Source: Methylovirgula ligni
GTDB taxonomy: Bacteria > Pseudomonadota > Alphaproteobacteria > Rhizobiales > Beijerinckiaceae
Assembly: GCF_004135935.1 (NCBI RefSeq)
Contig: NZ_CP025086.1
Span: 2,108,001-2,172,000 of the forward strand
Length of the DNA stretch: 64,000 bases
Reading direction: 5' to 3'
Part shown: positions 51,398 to 61,093 of the stretch, in pieces
Layout of the letters: every line of letters begins with the position of its first letter
Numbering within the stretch: the stretch's first letter is position 1
The notes under the pieces: generated by a model
What the model saw: the letters and a program-made list of their open reading frames with translations, nothing else
Told to the model about the DNA's origin: nothing
The model's database searches: none
Program-made: the position numbers and the translations under genes

Positions 51398-52780
51398 ATG
51401 AGACTGATTTCGGCCGGAGTTTTCGGACGCTGCGGAAGGCAGGCGGCGCTCGGCGCGCTGTTGGCGCTGCTCGCGCTCCAACCTCTGGCCGCGCGGAACC
51501 GGGGGATCACCGGCCTGCGCCAGGTGGCGCTCGCCGATGCCGGGCCGGCGGCGCGCACGCCAGCCGGGCCGGTCTTTGCCGCGAACGCCCGTCTCGTCAA
51601 CGGTTCGGAGCGGGCCGAGATCAGCTTCGATCTCTCGGCGCCGGTCACCGCCAGCTCTTTCGTCCTCGCCGCGCCGGACCGGATCGTCGTCGAACTGCCG
51701 CAAGTCGAATTCGAGGCCGCGCCATCGGAAAGCGCCCATACGGGCCGCCACCGGCACGCTGCGGCGCAGATACCGGGCGGCCTTGTCGCCTCTTATCGTT
51801 TCGGCCTTTTCGCGCCGGGAAAATCCCGCATCGTCATCGATCTGTCGACGCCGGCCCGCGTCCTGCGCGCCATCGCGGTCTCCGGCCCTACCGGCATGCG
51901 GCTGGTGGTTTCTCTCGCCAGGGCCGACCGCGCTGCCTTCCTCGCTGCCGCGCGCAGCGCCCTGGCGGCCCAACAGGCCGCCGCTGATTCCCCCGCGCCT
52001 GCTGCGGGCGCCGTAGCGACGAGCGATCTGCCGGTCATCATCATCGACCCCGGCCACGGCGGCATCGACAGCGGCGCCATGGTTCACGGGCTGGTCGAGA
52101 AGAACATCGTCTTCGATTTCGCCAGAGAGTTGGCCAATAAGCTCCGCGCCAGCGGCCATTACAAGGTGGTCATGACCCGCGACAGCGATGTTTTCATCGC
52201 CCTCGGCGACAGGGTGAAAATCGCCCGCGAGGCCGGAGCCTCGCTTTTCGTCTCCATCCACGCCGATACGATTTCCGACGCCGCCGGCGTTTCCGGCGCC
52301 ACGGTCTACACCTGCTCCGAACATGCCTCGGACGCGGAGGCCGCCCGCACCGCCGAAAAAGAGAACCAGTCGGATGCCGTGGCCGGCGTCGAGAGCAAGG
52401 ATGAAGACGATGGTGTCTCCAATATTCTATTCGATCTGACGCGCCAGGAGACGCGCACCTACAGCCATGTCTTTGCCCGCACGCTGGTCAATTATTGGCA
52501 GGTGGCGGCGCGGCTGAACAAAAATCCCGAGCGCTCCGCCGGCTTCCGCGTGTTGAAGGCAGCGGACGTGCCCTCGGTTCTGATCGAACTCGGCTATTTG
52601 TCGAACGCCGCCGACGGCGCCGCGCTCACCTCTCCGAGCTGGCGGGACGCCACCACAGGCCGGGTCGCGGCGGCGATCGACGCCTTTTTCACCGCCAAGG
52701 GCAGTCTGCCGGCCAAGGCGACCACCGAGTCGCCGACAGCCGAAGCGCTCGATGCCACGCCGACAGGGCTGGTGAAATGA
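51398..52780 (+). CDS. N-acetylmuramoyl-L-alanine amidase (AMIN + Amidase_3)
   Basis: The 460-residue protein has an N-terminal export signal (LGALLALLALQPLAARN), an AMIN domain (VLAAPDRIVVELPQVEF), and an Amidase_3 catalytic domain from about residue 205. That domain has VIIIDPGHGGIDSGAMVHG, FVSIHADTISD and VPSVLIELGYLSNAADG, with the zinc His and Glu. It cleaves septal peptidoglycan during daughter-cell separation. A Ser/Thr-rich tail follows. It is upstream of mrcA in the same orientation, a common rhizobial pair. Confidence 0.93.
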   Translation: MRLISAGVFGRCGRQAALGALLALLALQPLAARNRGITGLRQVALADAGPAARTPAGPVFAANARLVNGSERAEISFDLSAPVTASSFVLAAPDRIVVELPQVEFEAAPSESAHTGRHRHAAAQIPGGLVASYRFGLFAPGKSRIVIDLSTPARVLRAIAVSGPTGMRLVVSLARADRAAFLAAARSALAAQQAAADSPAPAAGAVATSDLPVIIIDPGHGGIDSGAMVHGLVEKNIVFDFARELANKLRASGHYKVVMTRDSDVFIALGDRVKIAREAGASLFVSIHADTISDAAGVSGATVYTCSEHASDAEAARTAEKENQSDAVAGVESKDEDDGVSNILFDLTRQETRTYSHVFARTLVNYWQVAARLNKNPERSAGFRVLKAADVPSVLIELGYLSNAADGAALTSPSWRDATTGRVAAAIDAFFTAKGSLPAKATTESPTAEALDATPTGLVK

Positions 52781-52985
52781 TCGTCCGCTCTGGCCGGGAT
52801 CGCTTCGCTTCGCTATAGTCCGCCCGCACGGCTTCCGGCGGCCGCGCCCAACTATCAACACAAAAGCACCGCACCACATGCCGGACTGTGCTCCGGCTCG
52901 TATCGGCTGGCTTCGCCGCGGAAATTCGCGCCGCGAGGCAAGAGCAGACCGCTTCCCTGGCGGCCCCAGAGGGCTGAATTACAGT

Positions 52986-55394
52986 ATGCGCTATATCGCC
53001 CGACTTCTCGGTTTTGCGTTTACGACCTTCGCGATCATTTTCGTCGTTGCAGCGGCAGGGGCGGGCTTGACGGCCTGGAAGTTCGAGCAGGATCTGCCGG
53101 ATTACACTCAGCTTCAGAATTACGAGCCGCCGGTGACGACGCGCGTCCACGCCGGCGATGGTTCGGTGCTCGCCGAATATTCCAAGCAGCGCCGGCTCTA
53201 TCTGCCGAGTTCGGCCATTCCGCCGCTCGTCAAAGAAGCCTTCATCTCGGCTGAGGACAAGAATTTCTATCATCACGGCGGCGTCGATTTCGAAGGCATG
53301 CTGCGCGCCGCGCTCGTCTTCGTGCAGGGCAACCGGCATGTTCAGGGCGCCTCCACCATCACCCAGCAGGTCGCCAAGAACTTCTTCCTGTCGAGCGAAC
53401 GTTCGTTCACGCGCAAGATCAGGGAGGCGCTGCTCTCGTTCCGGATCGAGGCGACCTACTCCAAAGAGAAGATCCTCGAACTCTATCTGAACGAGATCTA
53501 TCTCGGCCTCGGAAATTACGGCGTCGCCGCCGCGGCGCTCAATTATTTCGACAGTTCGGTCAATGAATTGACGGTCGCGCAGGTCGCCTATCTCGCGGCC
53601 TTGCCGAAGGGCCCCAACAATTACAATCCCTACACCCAGCGCGAGCGCGCCATCGAGCGCCGCAACTGGGTCATCGATCGCATGGTCGAGAACGGCTACG
53701 TCACGCCAGCCGATGGCGCCAAGGCGAAGGCCGAGCCGATCGGCGCCAAACAGCGCGTGCTTTCGCCGAACACCTATGCCGCCGGCTTCTTTGCCGAGGA
53801 GGTGCGCCGCGAGCTTCTCGAACGCTATGGCGAAAAGAAGCTCTACGAGGGCGGCCTCTCTGTCCGCGCCACACTCGATCCGCAGACGCAGATGATCGCC
53901 CGCCATGCTCTCGCGGATGGGCTTGTGCGCTACGACGAGGCGCGTGGCTTCCACGGCCCGCTGCGCCATATCGAACTCGGCCTCGATTGGGGGCCGCCGC
54001 TTGCTGCCATCCCGGCGCTCGGCGATGTCGCCCCCTGGCGGCTCGCGGTCGTCCTCGACGGCGACGACAAGACGCTGCGCATCGGCCTGCAGCCGAAAAA
54101 ACTGCCGTCCGGCGACATTGAAGCCAAGCGCGACACCGGTCTGCTCTTGCCTGTCGGGTTGAAATGGGCACACCGGCGCGCCCGTCCCGCGCTCACCAAT
54201 GGCGATGTCGTCTATGTCGAGCCGATCCCTGGCCAGCCCGGGCAATATCGGCTGCGGCAAATTCCGGAGGTCGAAGGCGCCATCGTCGTGATGGATCCGG
54301 TGACTGGCCGCGTGCTCGCCATGGTCGGCGGCTTCTCCTTCGATCAATCGGAGTTCAACCGCGCCACGCAAGCGCTGCGTCAGCCCGGCTCTTCGTTCAA
54401 GCCCATCGTCTACGCTGCGGCGATCGACAACGGCTACACGCCGTCCTCGATCGAGCTTGACGAGCCGGTCTCGATCGATCAGGGCCCCGGCCTTGGCGTC
54501 TGGACGCCGGAAAATTTCGAGGGCAAGTCGAGCGGCCCGCATACGCTGCGCTACGCCATCGAACATTCGATCAACCAGATGACGGTGCGGCTCGCGCGCG
54601 ATATCGGCATGCCGCTGATCGCCGACTATGCGCGCCGCTTCGGCATCTATGACAACCTGGCGCCTTATCTCTCGAATTCGCTGGGCGCCGGCGAGACGAC
54701 GCTGATGCGGATGACGACTGCCTATGCGATGCTCTGCAACGGCGGCAAACGGATCAAGGCGACGCTGATCGACCGCATCCAGGACCGCTGGGGCCATACG
54801 ATCTACCGTCACGACGAGCGCATCTGCCAGAATTGTAACACTACGGCTTGGAACAACCAGGACGAGCCGACGATCATCGACAAGCGCGAGCAGGTGATCG
54901 ATCCGATGACCGCCTATCAGATCACCTCGATCATGGAGGGCGTCATCGAGCGCGGCACCGGCCAGGCGATCCGTGCCGTCGGCAAGCATCTTGCGGGCAA
55001 GACCGGCACGACCAACGATGCCAAAGACCTCTGGTTCGTCGGCTATTCGCCGGACCTGACCGTCGGTGTCTTCATGGGCTACGACCGGCCACGCTCGCTC
55101 GGCGATTCCGCTCAGGCGGCGCTCTATACCGCGCCGATCTTCCGCGACTTTATGAAGGTTGCGCTGAGCGACAAGCCCGACGTGCCCTTCCGCGTGCCGC
55201 CGGGCATCAAGCTCATTTCGGTCGATCCGAAGACCGGCCTGCGTTCGACGGGGCCGGGAACGATCCTCGAGGCTTTCAAGCCCGGGACCGCGCCGCCGAC
55301 GACATTCACCTACGGCACGCAGACGCCGACCGTGATGACCGTCGATCCCAATGCCGATCAGAATCTGGGGCAGGGCACGGGCGGCCTTTATTGA
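52986..55394 (+). CDS. mrcA: Penicillin-binding protein 1A (bifunctional)
   Basis: The 802-residue protein has an N-terminal membrane anchor, then a transglycosylase domain with AEDKNFYHHGGVDFEGM, GASTITQQVAKNFFLSSERS and ELYLNEIYLGLGNYGVAAAA. An OB-like insert and the transpeptidase domain follow, with catalytic Ser at about 469 in QPGSSFKPIVY, EHSINQM and KTGTTNDAKD. It polymerises and crosslinks peptidoglycan. The ATG at 52986 gives a short hydrophobic lead; the open frame to 52878 is not PBP-like. It is followed by prfB after about 235 bases. Confidence 0.95.
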   Translation: MRYIARLLGFAFTTFAIIFVVAAAGAGLTAWKFEQDLPDYTQLQNYEPPVTTRVHAGDGSVLAEYSKQRRLYLPSSAIPPLVKEAFISAEDKNFYHHGGVDFEGMLRAALVFVQGNRHVQGASTITQQVAKNFFLSSERSFTRKIREALLSFRIEATYSKEKILELYLNEIYLGLGNYGVAAAALNYFDSSVNELTVAQVAYLAALPKGPNNYNPYTQRERAIERRNWVIDRMVENGYVTPADGAKAKAEPIGAKQRVLSPNTYAAGFFAEEVRRELLERYGEKKLYEGGLSVRATLDPQTQMIARHALADGLVRYDEARGFHGPLRHIELGLDWGPPLAAIPALGDVAPWRLAVVLDGDDKTLRIGLQPKKLPSGDIEAKRDTGLLLPVGLKWAHRRARPALTNGDVVYVEPIPGQPGQYRLRQIPEVEGAIVVMDPVTGRVLAMVGGFSFDQSEFNRATQALRQPGSSFKPIVYAAAIDNGYTPSSIELDEPVSIDQGPGLGVWTPENFEGKSSGPHTLRYAIEHSINQMTVRLARDIGMPLIADYARRFGIYDNLAPYLSNSLGAGETTLMRMTTAYAMLCNGGKRIKATLIDRIQDRWGHTIYRHDERICQNCNTTAWNNQDEPTIIDKREQVIDPMTAYQITSIMEGVIERGTGQAIRAVGKHLAGKTGTTNDAKDLWFVGYSPDLTVGVFMGYDRPRSLGDSAQAALYTAPIFRDFMKVALSDKPDVPFRVPPGIKLISVDPKTGLRSTGPGTILEAFKPGTAPPTTFTYGTQTPTVMTVDPNADQNLGQGTGGLY

Positions 55395-55409
55395 GCCGCC
55401 CGGCCTCGT

Positions 55410-55526
55410 TTACTTGACGATCAGCGGTTTGTCCTTGCGCAGTTTCGCCATCGTCGCAGCATTGAGATTGAGATGCTTGCTGACGAGATGCGGCGGGCTC
55501 AGTCCCATCACAGGACAGTCGAGCAT
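55410..55526 (-). CDS. Possible 38-residue protein between mrcA and prfB
   Basis: On the minus strand an ATG at 55526 gives 38 codons: MLDCPVMGLSPPHLVSKHLN, then a Lys-rich end (AKLRKDKPLIVK). An AGAGG-like sequence lies upstream, but spacing is long. No known family is recognised. It may be chance, or a remnant of a longer gene: the frame stays open for another 40 codons upstream without an ATG. Confidence 0.25.
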   Translation of the reverse strand: MLDCPVMGLSPPHLVSKHLNLNAATMAKLRKDKPLIVK

Positions 55527-55630
55527 GTGCGCCTTCGCCTCTTTGACCAAGCGCAAACTGTTTACACGGAGGTCGCAAGCACTTATGTGACGGGGTGAAT
55601 TGCTGCCATTCCGTGGGGAATTTCCGGATA

Positions 55631-56762
55631 ATGCGTGCCGAAGCCGAAACGCTCACTCAATCGATCAAGCAATCCATGGGGTTGCTGAGGAGGCATCTTT
55701 GACGTCGATGCCGCCACGCGCCGGCTTGCGGAACTAAACGCCAAAGTCGAAAATCCTAATTTCTGGAACGATGCCGAAGCCGCGCAGAAAATCATGCGCG
55801 AGCGCACCGAGCTTGAGGACAGGCTCAGCGCCGTCGCGCAGTTCGATGCCAATCTCGATGATGCGGTGACGCTCGTTGAACTGGCCGAGGCCGAGAACGA
55901 TGCCGAGGCCGAGAAGGAAGGCATTGCCCAGCTCAAGAGTCTGAAGCAGGACGTCGAGCGCAGGCAGATCGAGGCGCTGCTGTCCGGCGAGGTCGACCAG
56001 AACGACACCTATATCGAAGTTCATTCCGGCGCCGGCGGCACGGAAAGCTGCGACTGGGCGCGGATGCTGTTTCGCATGTATGCGCGCTGGGCCGAGCGGC
56101 ACAAGTTTAAGGTGGAGATCATCGAAGAGACGGCCGGCGATGAGGCGGGCATCAAATCCGCCACGCTGCTCGTCAAGGGCCACAACGCGCACGGCTGGGC
56201 CAAAACGGAATCGGGCGTCCACCGCCTGGTGCGAATCTCGCCCTTCGATTCCAACGCGCGCCGTCACACCAGCTTCGCTTCGGTCTGGGTCTATCCCGTC
56301 ATCGACGACAGGATCAATATCGACGTGAAGGAATCCGATTGCCGCATCGACACCTATCGTTCGTCGGGCGCTGGCGGCCAGCACGTCAACACGACGGATT
56401 CGGCGGTGCGCATCACGCATATTCCGACCGGCATCGTCGTCGCCTGCCAGGGCGAGCGTTCGCAGCACAAGAATCGTGCGACGGCCTGGAACATGCTGCG
56501 CGCGCGGCTCTATGAGCGCGAGATGGAAATTCGCGAGGCGGCGGCGAATGCGACGGAGGCGACCAAGACCGATATCGGCTGGGGCCACCAAATTCGCTCT
56601 TATGTGCTGCAACCCTATCAGCTCGTGAAGGATTTGCGCACGGGGATCACATCCGGCACGCCGTCCGACGTGCTCGATGGCGACCTTGAGCCCTTCATGG
56701 AAGCGGCGCTGGCGCAAAAGGTTTACGGCGGCGGTCCGGCCGAAGTCGAGGACGTGGAATAG
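55631..56762 (+). CDS. prfB: Peptide chain release factor 2, programmed +1 frameshift
   Basis: The ATG at 55631 starts a 23-codon frame that ends in TGA at 55700-55702. A +1 shift at CTT-TGA-C moves reading to GAC at 55701, after which the frame stays open to 56762. The product is about 376 residues, beginning MRAEAETLTQSIKQSMGLLR and continuing DVDAATRRLAELNAKVENPN. It has the GGQ motif in SSGAGGQHVNTTDSAVR and VHSGAGGTESCDWARML. RF2 recognises UAA and UGA and triggers peptide release. The frameshift at the in-frame UGA lets RF2 control its own level. Confidence 0.95.
55688..55703 (+). promoter_or_regulatory. Programmed +1 frameshift site in prfB
   Basis: An internal Shine-Dalgarno sequence AGGAGG (55688-55693), three bases, then CTT TGA C. 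The layout matches the known E. coli prfB site (SD-like element, CUU slippery codon, UGA stop, then C). When RF2 is low, ribosomes pause at UGA and slip into the +1 frame to make RF2. Confidence 0.92.
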
Positions 56763-56796
56763 GCCGCAAGGCACGCGACAAGGCACGGGGACGCAG

Positions 56797-57624
56797 GTGC
56801 AGCCAGAGCGGCAAAGAATTTTCAACGTCCCCGCGGTGATCGTCGCGCTCGTCGGGCTGCTGCTCGGCGTGCATCTGCTGCGGCAGATTCTGCCGCTTGA
56901 GCAGAATATCTGGACGCTCATCCACTTCAGCTTCGTCCCGGGACGATTCACTTACGCCTTCGATCCGGGCCGGATCGCGAAAGTCATCGCGGCGACGCAA
57001 AACGCCGATCCGATGCAGGCGGAGATCGACCGCGCTTTTCTCAACGGCGGCACGCCGCTGTGGTGGACGCCGATCACTTATGCCTTGCTTCACGCCAATT
57101 GGGCGCATGTCGGCTTCAATGCCCTCTGGCTCGCGGCTTTCGGGGCACCGGTCGCGCGGCGTTTCGGCAATCAGCGCTTCATCGCGTTTTGCATCGGCGG
57201 CGCGATCGCCGGCGCCCTGGCGCATTTGCTCACGCATCTCAACGATCTACAGCCGGTCATCGGTGCTTCGGCGATCGACTCGGCGACGATGGCGGCGGCG
57301 ATCCGCTTCATCTTTCAGCCAGGCGCGCCGCTCGGCGCCAGCCTTGGCTGGGGTGATCCGCGGCAGGAAAGGGCGCCGCATGCGCAGCCTGCGCTGCCGC
57401 TATGGGCGGTCTTCACCGACAGCCGGGCAATGACATTCCTGATTTTCTGGTTTGCGACGAATTTTATTTTCGGCCTTGTGTCCGGGCCAGCAAATGTTGG
57501 CGGCGGCAGCGTCGCGTGGCAGGCGCATGTCGGCGGATTTCTTTTCGGCCTTCTCGCTTTCTCTCTGTTCGATCCGCCGCAGGCCGCGCCGCACAACGAT
57601 ATTGCTGCGGCTGCAAAGGATTAG
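56797..57624 (+). CDS. Rhomboid-family intramembrane serine protease
   Basis: The product from the GTG at 56797 is 275 residues with six or so hydrophobic spans. The L1 region contains TPITYALLHANWAHVGFNAL, the typical rhomboid His/Asn motif. A Ser at about 158 lies in PVIGASAIDSATM, and the C-terminal His at about 244 in AWQAHVGGFLFGLL. The GASAIDS context has Ala where GASGA has Gly, so activity is likely but not certain. An upstream ATG at 56677 overlaps prfB out of frame and is not favoured. It is probably co-transcribed with prfB. Confidence 0.85.
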   Translation: MQPERQRIFNVPAVIVALVGLLLGVHLLRQILPLEQNIWTLIHFSFVPGRFTYAFDPGRIAKVIAATQNADPMQAEIDRAFLNGGTPLWWTPITYALLHANWAHVGFNALWLAAFGAPVARRFGNQRFIAFCIGGAIAGALAHLLTHLNDLQPVIGASAIDSATMAAAIRFIFQPGAPLGASLGWGDPRQERAPHAQPALPLWAVFTDSRAMTFLIFWFATNFIFGLVSGPANVGGGSVAWQAHVGGFLFGLLAFSLFDPPQAAPHNDIAAAAKD

Positions 57625-57835
57625 CGCCGCGATTCATGTGGCATCGCAAACGCAACCGCTAAATCAATGAAAGCGATTTTCTTTTGAGGAAGCTCCGCCG
57701 TTTCAAACGAGCGTTGTAATTATTCTCGCGCGCAGAATTCTTGCATCGATGCTCGGAAGTGTGCATCCTTATCGAAATCGATCGCCACGAAGAGCGATGT
57801 TTCAGGGATGCAAATGCGACCCGGAGGAGGTCGAG

Positions 57836-58267
57836 ATGACAATCGCACGAATCCTGACGACGAAGGGCCGTGAGGTCATTACCGCACAGCCGCACAGGAC
57901 GTTGTTGGAAATTAGCGAGATACTCGCGAGCCGGCGCATCGGCGCTTTGGTGATTGTCGACGCGCAAGGCAAGCTGCTGGGAATTTTGTCGGAGCGCGAC
58001 ATCGTGCGCGCGATCGGCCAGCGTGGCGCCCAGGCTCTGGACGATCCGGCCTCGTCACACATGACGAGCGAGGTCGTCACCATCGCCGAGGAGGAGACTT
58101 TGCTCGCGACGATCGAACGGATGAGCCTCGGCCGCTTCCGGCACGTTCCGGTTTTGAAGGACGGCCGGCTGAATGGCCTCATCTCGATCGGCGATGTGGT
58201 CAAGTACCGGCTTGCGGAAATGGAGCGCGAGCAGTCGGCGCTGCGCGAATATATCGCGGCGGTCTAG
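57836..58267 (+). CDS. Two-CBS-domain protein
   Basis: From the ATG at 57836, with GGAGGAGG upstream, the product is 143 residues. It is made of two CBS motifs: RRIGALVIVDAQGKLLGIL and ERDIVRAIG, then SLGRFRHVPVLKDGRLNGLI and SIGDVVKY. No other domain is present. CBS pairs bind adenosine nucleotides and regulate partner proteins, usually as dimers; the partner of this one is unknown. It converges on hisI. Confidence 0.88.
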   Translation: MTIARILTTKGREVITAQPHRTLLEISEILASRRIGALVIVDAQGKLLGILSERDIVRAIGQRGAQALDDPASSHMTSEVVTIAEEETLLATIERMSLGRFRHVPVLKDGRLNGLISIGDVVKYRLAEMEREQSALREYIAAV

Positions 58268-58286
58268 CTTTGCCGTTCGGGCAACG

Positions 58287-58712
58287 TCAGACCTTGCCGG
58301 CGTCCGGTGCGTCGAACGTCAGTTTCGTCGCGCCGGCGCCGAGCGCCACCTTGCGATAGAAGCACGAGCGCCGCCCGGTATGGCAGGCGCCGCCGTCGCC
58401 GCCCGGCACAACCTTCATCAACAAGACGTCCTGATCGCAATCGGTGCGGATCTCGACGACCGTCTGCTGTTGGCCGGAGGTGTCGCCCTTGCGCCAGAGG
58501 CTCTGGCGCGAGCGCGACCAATAATGGGCGATGCCGGTTTCGAGCGTCAGCCGCAGCGCTTCTGCGTTCATATGCGCGAACATCAGCACCGCGCCGTCCG
58601 CCGCGTCGAGCGTGATGCAGCCGATAAGGCCGTCCGCGTCGAAGCGCGGCGTGAACACGCCGCCTTCTTCGAGTTCGGCCTTGCCGCCCGGAGACGGGAA
58701 GGGGCCTGACAT
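58287..58712 (-). CDS. hisI: Phosphoribosyl-AMP cyclohydrolase
   Basis: The 141-residue protein has [37 protein letters not shown], the metal site [15 protein letters not shown] and [13 protein letters not shown]. It opens the purine ring of phosphoribosyl-AMP, the third step of histidine synthesis. Stand-alone HisI, without a HisE domain, is the alphaproteobacterial form. It follows folE on the minus strand with 10 bases between, a pairing common in rhizobia. Confidence 0.95.
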   Translation of the reverse strand: MSGPFPSPGGKAELEEGGVFTPRFDADGLIGCITLDAADGAVLMFAHMNAEALRLTLETGIAHYWSRSRQSLWRKGDTSGQQQTVVEIRTDCDQDVLLMKVVPGGDGGACHTGRRSCFYRKVALGAGATKLTFDAPDAGKV

Positions 58713-58722
58713 TGAGGAAGCC

Positions 58723-59358
58723 TTATCTGCCGCGAACCAGCGTCAGGAAGCGGACCTGTTCGGCCGGATCGTCGCGGAAGACGCCGGTGAACTGATTGGT
58801 GATCGTCGAGGCGCCCTGCTTCTGAACGCCGCGCATGGACATGCAGAGATGCTCGGCTTCGAGCATCACCGCCGCGCCGCGCGGACGCAGATGCTTGTCG
58901 ATGGCGCCGATGATCTGCGCCGTGAGCGCCTCCTGCGTCTGCAGACGGCGGGCATAGATATCGACGAGCCGCGCCAGTTTCGACAGACCGACGACGCCTT
59001 CCTCACCGACGTAATAGGCGATATGCGCCTTGCCGATGAACGGCACCATGTGGTGCTCGCAATGCGAAAAGAAGGGGATGTCGCGGACGAGGATCAGGTC
59101 GTCGTAACCCTGGACTTCCTCGAAGACGCGCGAGAGAACATCATTCGCATCGTTCTTGTAGCCGGAGAATAATTCTTCGTAGGCTTTGACGACCCGCGTC
59201 GGTGTGTCGCGCAGCCCTTCGCGCTCCGGGTCATCGCCAGCCCAGAGCAGCAGCGTCCGCACCGCGGCCTCGGCTTCCTCGCGGGTGGGTCGGTCCGGAG
59301 CAGGAGTGATGATTTTCGGCGGCTGGCGTTCGAACAAGGACTTAACCACGTCATCCAT
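58723..59358 (-). CDS. folE: GTP cyclohydrolase I (type IA)
   Basis: The 211-residue protein begins [15 protein letters not shown] and has [20 protein letters not shown] with the zinc Cys and His residues, then [20 protein letters not shown] with the third Cys ligand. It forms dihydroneopterin triphosphate from GTP, starting folate and other pterin synthesis. The AGGCACCAC sequence just upstream of the ATG is a modest ribosome binding site. It is divergent from the IscU-like gene and followed by hisI. Confidence 0.95.
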   Translation of the reverse strand: MDDVVKSLFERQPPKIITPAPDRPTREEAEAAVRTLLLWAGDDPEREGLRDTPTRVVKAYEELFSGYKNDANDVLSRVFEEVQGYDDLILVRDIPFFSHCEHHMVPFIGKAHIAYYVGEEGVVGLSKLARLVDIYARRLQTQEALTAQIIGAIDKHLRPRGAAVMLEAEHLCMSMRGVQKQGASTITNQFTGVFRDDPAEQVRFLTLVRGR

Positions 59359-59561
59359 GTGGTGCCTCCAATGGCAGAATTTCTGACTTAGGGTTGAACC
59401 TCAGGTAAACAAGGTCGTATTCGGCATTCCTGAGGCTGTGTGGCCAGAAAGTCGCCAAATCTTCGGTGTCGAGCCTGATTTCCTCTATAGCACCCCGGTT
59501 TCGGGTATACCTATATAGTGTTTGGGACGGCCCGTCATCTAGCCCCGGCCGACGACAGAAC

Positions 59562-60014
59562 ATGCTCGACGACGTCTACAATACGAAAATTCTTGAGCTG
59601 GCGGCCAACATCCCGCGCCTGGGACGCCTTGACGCGCCGGATGCGACGGCGCGCGCACATTCCAAGCTCTGCGGCTCGACCGTGATCGTCGATCTCAAGA
59701 TGGAGAAAGGCGAGGTTACGGATTTCGCCCATGACGTGAAAGCCTGCGCCCTCGGCCAGGCTTCGTCCTCGCTTCTGGCCCGGCATGTCATCGGCGCCAG
59801 CGGCGCGGAGCTGCGGCAATTGCGCGATGCCATGCGAGCCATGCTGAAGGAAAACGGGCCGCCGCCAAGCGGCAAATGGGCAGAGTTCGCGGTGCTGGAG
59901 CCGGTGCGCGATTATAAGGCCCGGCACGCCTCGACCTTGCTGACCTTCGAGGCGACGGTCGATGCCCTCGAACAGATCGAGGCGCGCGAAAAGGCATCCT
60001 CCGATGCGGCCTGA
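59562..60014 (+). CDS. IscU/NifU-like iron-sulfur scaffold protein
   Basis: From the ATG at 59562 the product is 150 residues and begins MLDDVYNTKILELAANIPRL. Two of the scaffold cysteines are seen, in AHSKLCGSTVIVDLK and DVKACALGQASSSLL. The third Cys expected in IscU near RHASTLLTFEA is absent and replaced by Ser or Ala, as is common in this rhizobial subgroup. So its ability to hold a cluster in the classical way is unclear. Overlap with yidD and divergence from folE are conserved. Confidence 0.87.
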   Translation: MLDDVYNTKILELAANIPRLGRLDAPDATARAHSKLCGSTVIVDLKMEKGEVTDFAHDVKACALGQASSSLLARHVIGASGAELRQLRDAMRAMLKENGPPPSGKWAEFAVLEPVRDYKARHASTLLTFEATVDALEQIEAREKASSDAA

Positions 60015-60345
60015 GATTGCCGGAGAGACGTTGCGTCTGGCGCCCCGTCGCGTGGCGCATTTGCTCATCCGGGCTTATCAATTGAGTCTGTCGGCCTTCA
60101 TCGGCCGCTATTGCCGGCATGAACCGACGTGCTCGGCCTATATGGACGAGGCGATCGCCCGGCACGGCCTCTGGTCGGGCGGGGCACTAGGAGCGGCGCG
60201 TCTCTGCCGTTGCCACCCGTGGGGCACGTCCGGTTATGATCCGGTGCCGGAAACGATCCTGCCACCAGGCAAGCGGCTCAGGGCTCTCGTGGAGGCTCGT
60301 TTCCAGTGCGAACCGGCGGGTGCGCCGTCGCAAAAGCGGCGCTAG
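60004..60345 (+). CDS. yidD: Membrane protein insertion efficiency factor YidD
   Basis: From the ATG at 60004 the product is 113 residues. The HAF/DUF37 core is RAYQLSLSAFIGRYCRHEPT, then CSAYMDEAIARHGLWSG and RLCRCHPWGTSGYDPVPE, with the conserved Cys and His. YidD assists YidC in inserting membrane proteins. It overlaps the IscU-like gene by 11 bases, so the two are co-translated. Confidence 0.9.
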   Translation: MRPEIAGETLRLAPRRVAHLLIRAYQLSLSAFIGRYCRHEPTCSAYMDEAIARHGLWSGGALGAARLCRCHPWGTSGYDPVPETILPPGKRLRALVEARFQCEPAGAPSQKRR

Positions 60346-60469
60346 TTTGCGTGTGGCCAATTATGTGTCTGGATTGCAGCGCAAACGCCTGTCGCGGGTG
60401 CAACAAATCCGCTAAAAGGCGGCCGTGTCCGCGCCTGTCAGCCGGCAGAAATTCGATAAAGGGAATAAC

Positions 60470-61069
60470 GTGAGCAATACCAATTCACGCGTTGCCGACT
60501 ATCCGGTCGATCCGCAATTTCTGGCCCGGTGGTCGCCCCGCGCCTTCACCGGCGAAAAAATTCCGGAATCGGAATTGCGCAGCCTGTTCGAGGCCGCCCG
60601 CTGGGCGCCGTCCTCGTTCAATCTCCAGCCGTGGCGTTTTTTCTATGCCTTGCGCGGCACGCCGGAGTTCGACACCTTCCTCGGTTTGCTGATCGAAGCC
60701 AATCAATCCTGGGCGAAGAATGCGGGCGCGCTCGTCATTCTCGCGTCGAAGACGACGGCGCTCTATCCCGGCAGCGACAAGCCGGTGACGACCCGCACGC
60801 ATTCGTTCGATAGCGGCGCAGCCTGGGCTTATCTTGCACTCGCGGCGCATCAGCGCGGATGGGCGGCTCATGCCATGGGCGGCTTTGATGTCGAGCGCAC
60901 GACGCCGGTGCTAAACCTGCCGGCGGACTATCGGCCGGAGGCGGCCATCGCCATCGGGCGGCAGGGCGATCCAAGCGTATTGACGGAAAGCCAGCGCAAG
61001 CGCGAAGCCCCGAGCGGACGCAACCCGCAGAGCGAATTCACGTTTCAGGGGGGCTTCCCCTCGGCGTAA
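60470..61069 (+). CDS. Nitroreductase family FMN enzyme
   Basis: The product from the GTG at 60470 is 199 residues and has LARWSPRAFTGEKIPESEL, FEAARWAPSSFNLQPWRF with the FMN contact residues, and AWAYLALAAHQRGWAAHAMG. It ends with YRPEAAIAIGRQGDPS. It is expected to reduce nitroaromatics or quinones with NAD(P)H; the real substrate is unknown. A GTG at 60425 is the alternative start. AAGGGA lies just upstream of 60470. Confidence 0.87.
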   Translation: MSNTNSRVADYPVDPQFLARWSPRAFTGEKIPESELRSLFEAARWAPSSFNLQPWRFFYALRGTPEFDTFLGLLIEANQSWAKNAGALVILASKTTALYPGSDKPVTTRTHSFDSGAAWAYLALAAHQRGWAAHAMGGFDVERTTPVLNLPADYRPEAAIAIGRQGDPSVLTESQRKREAPSGRNPQSEFTFQGGFPSA

Positions 61070-61093
61070 TCAGTCCCATTCCAGGAGAATCCC

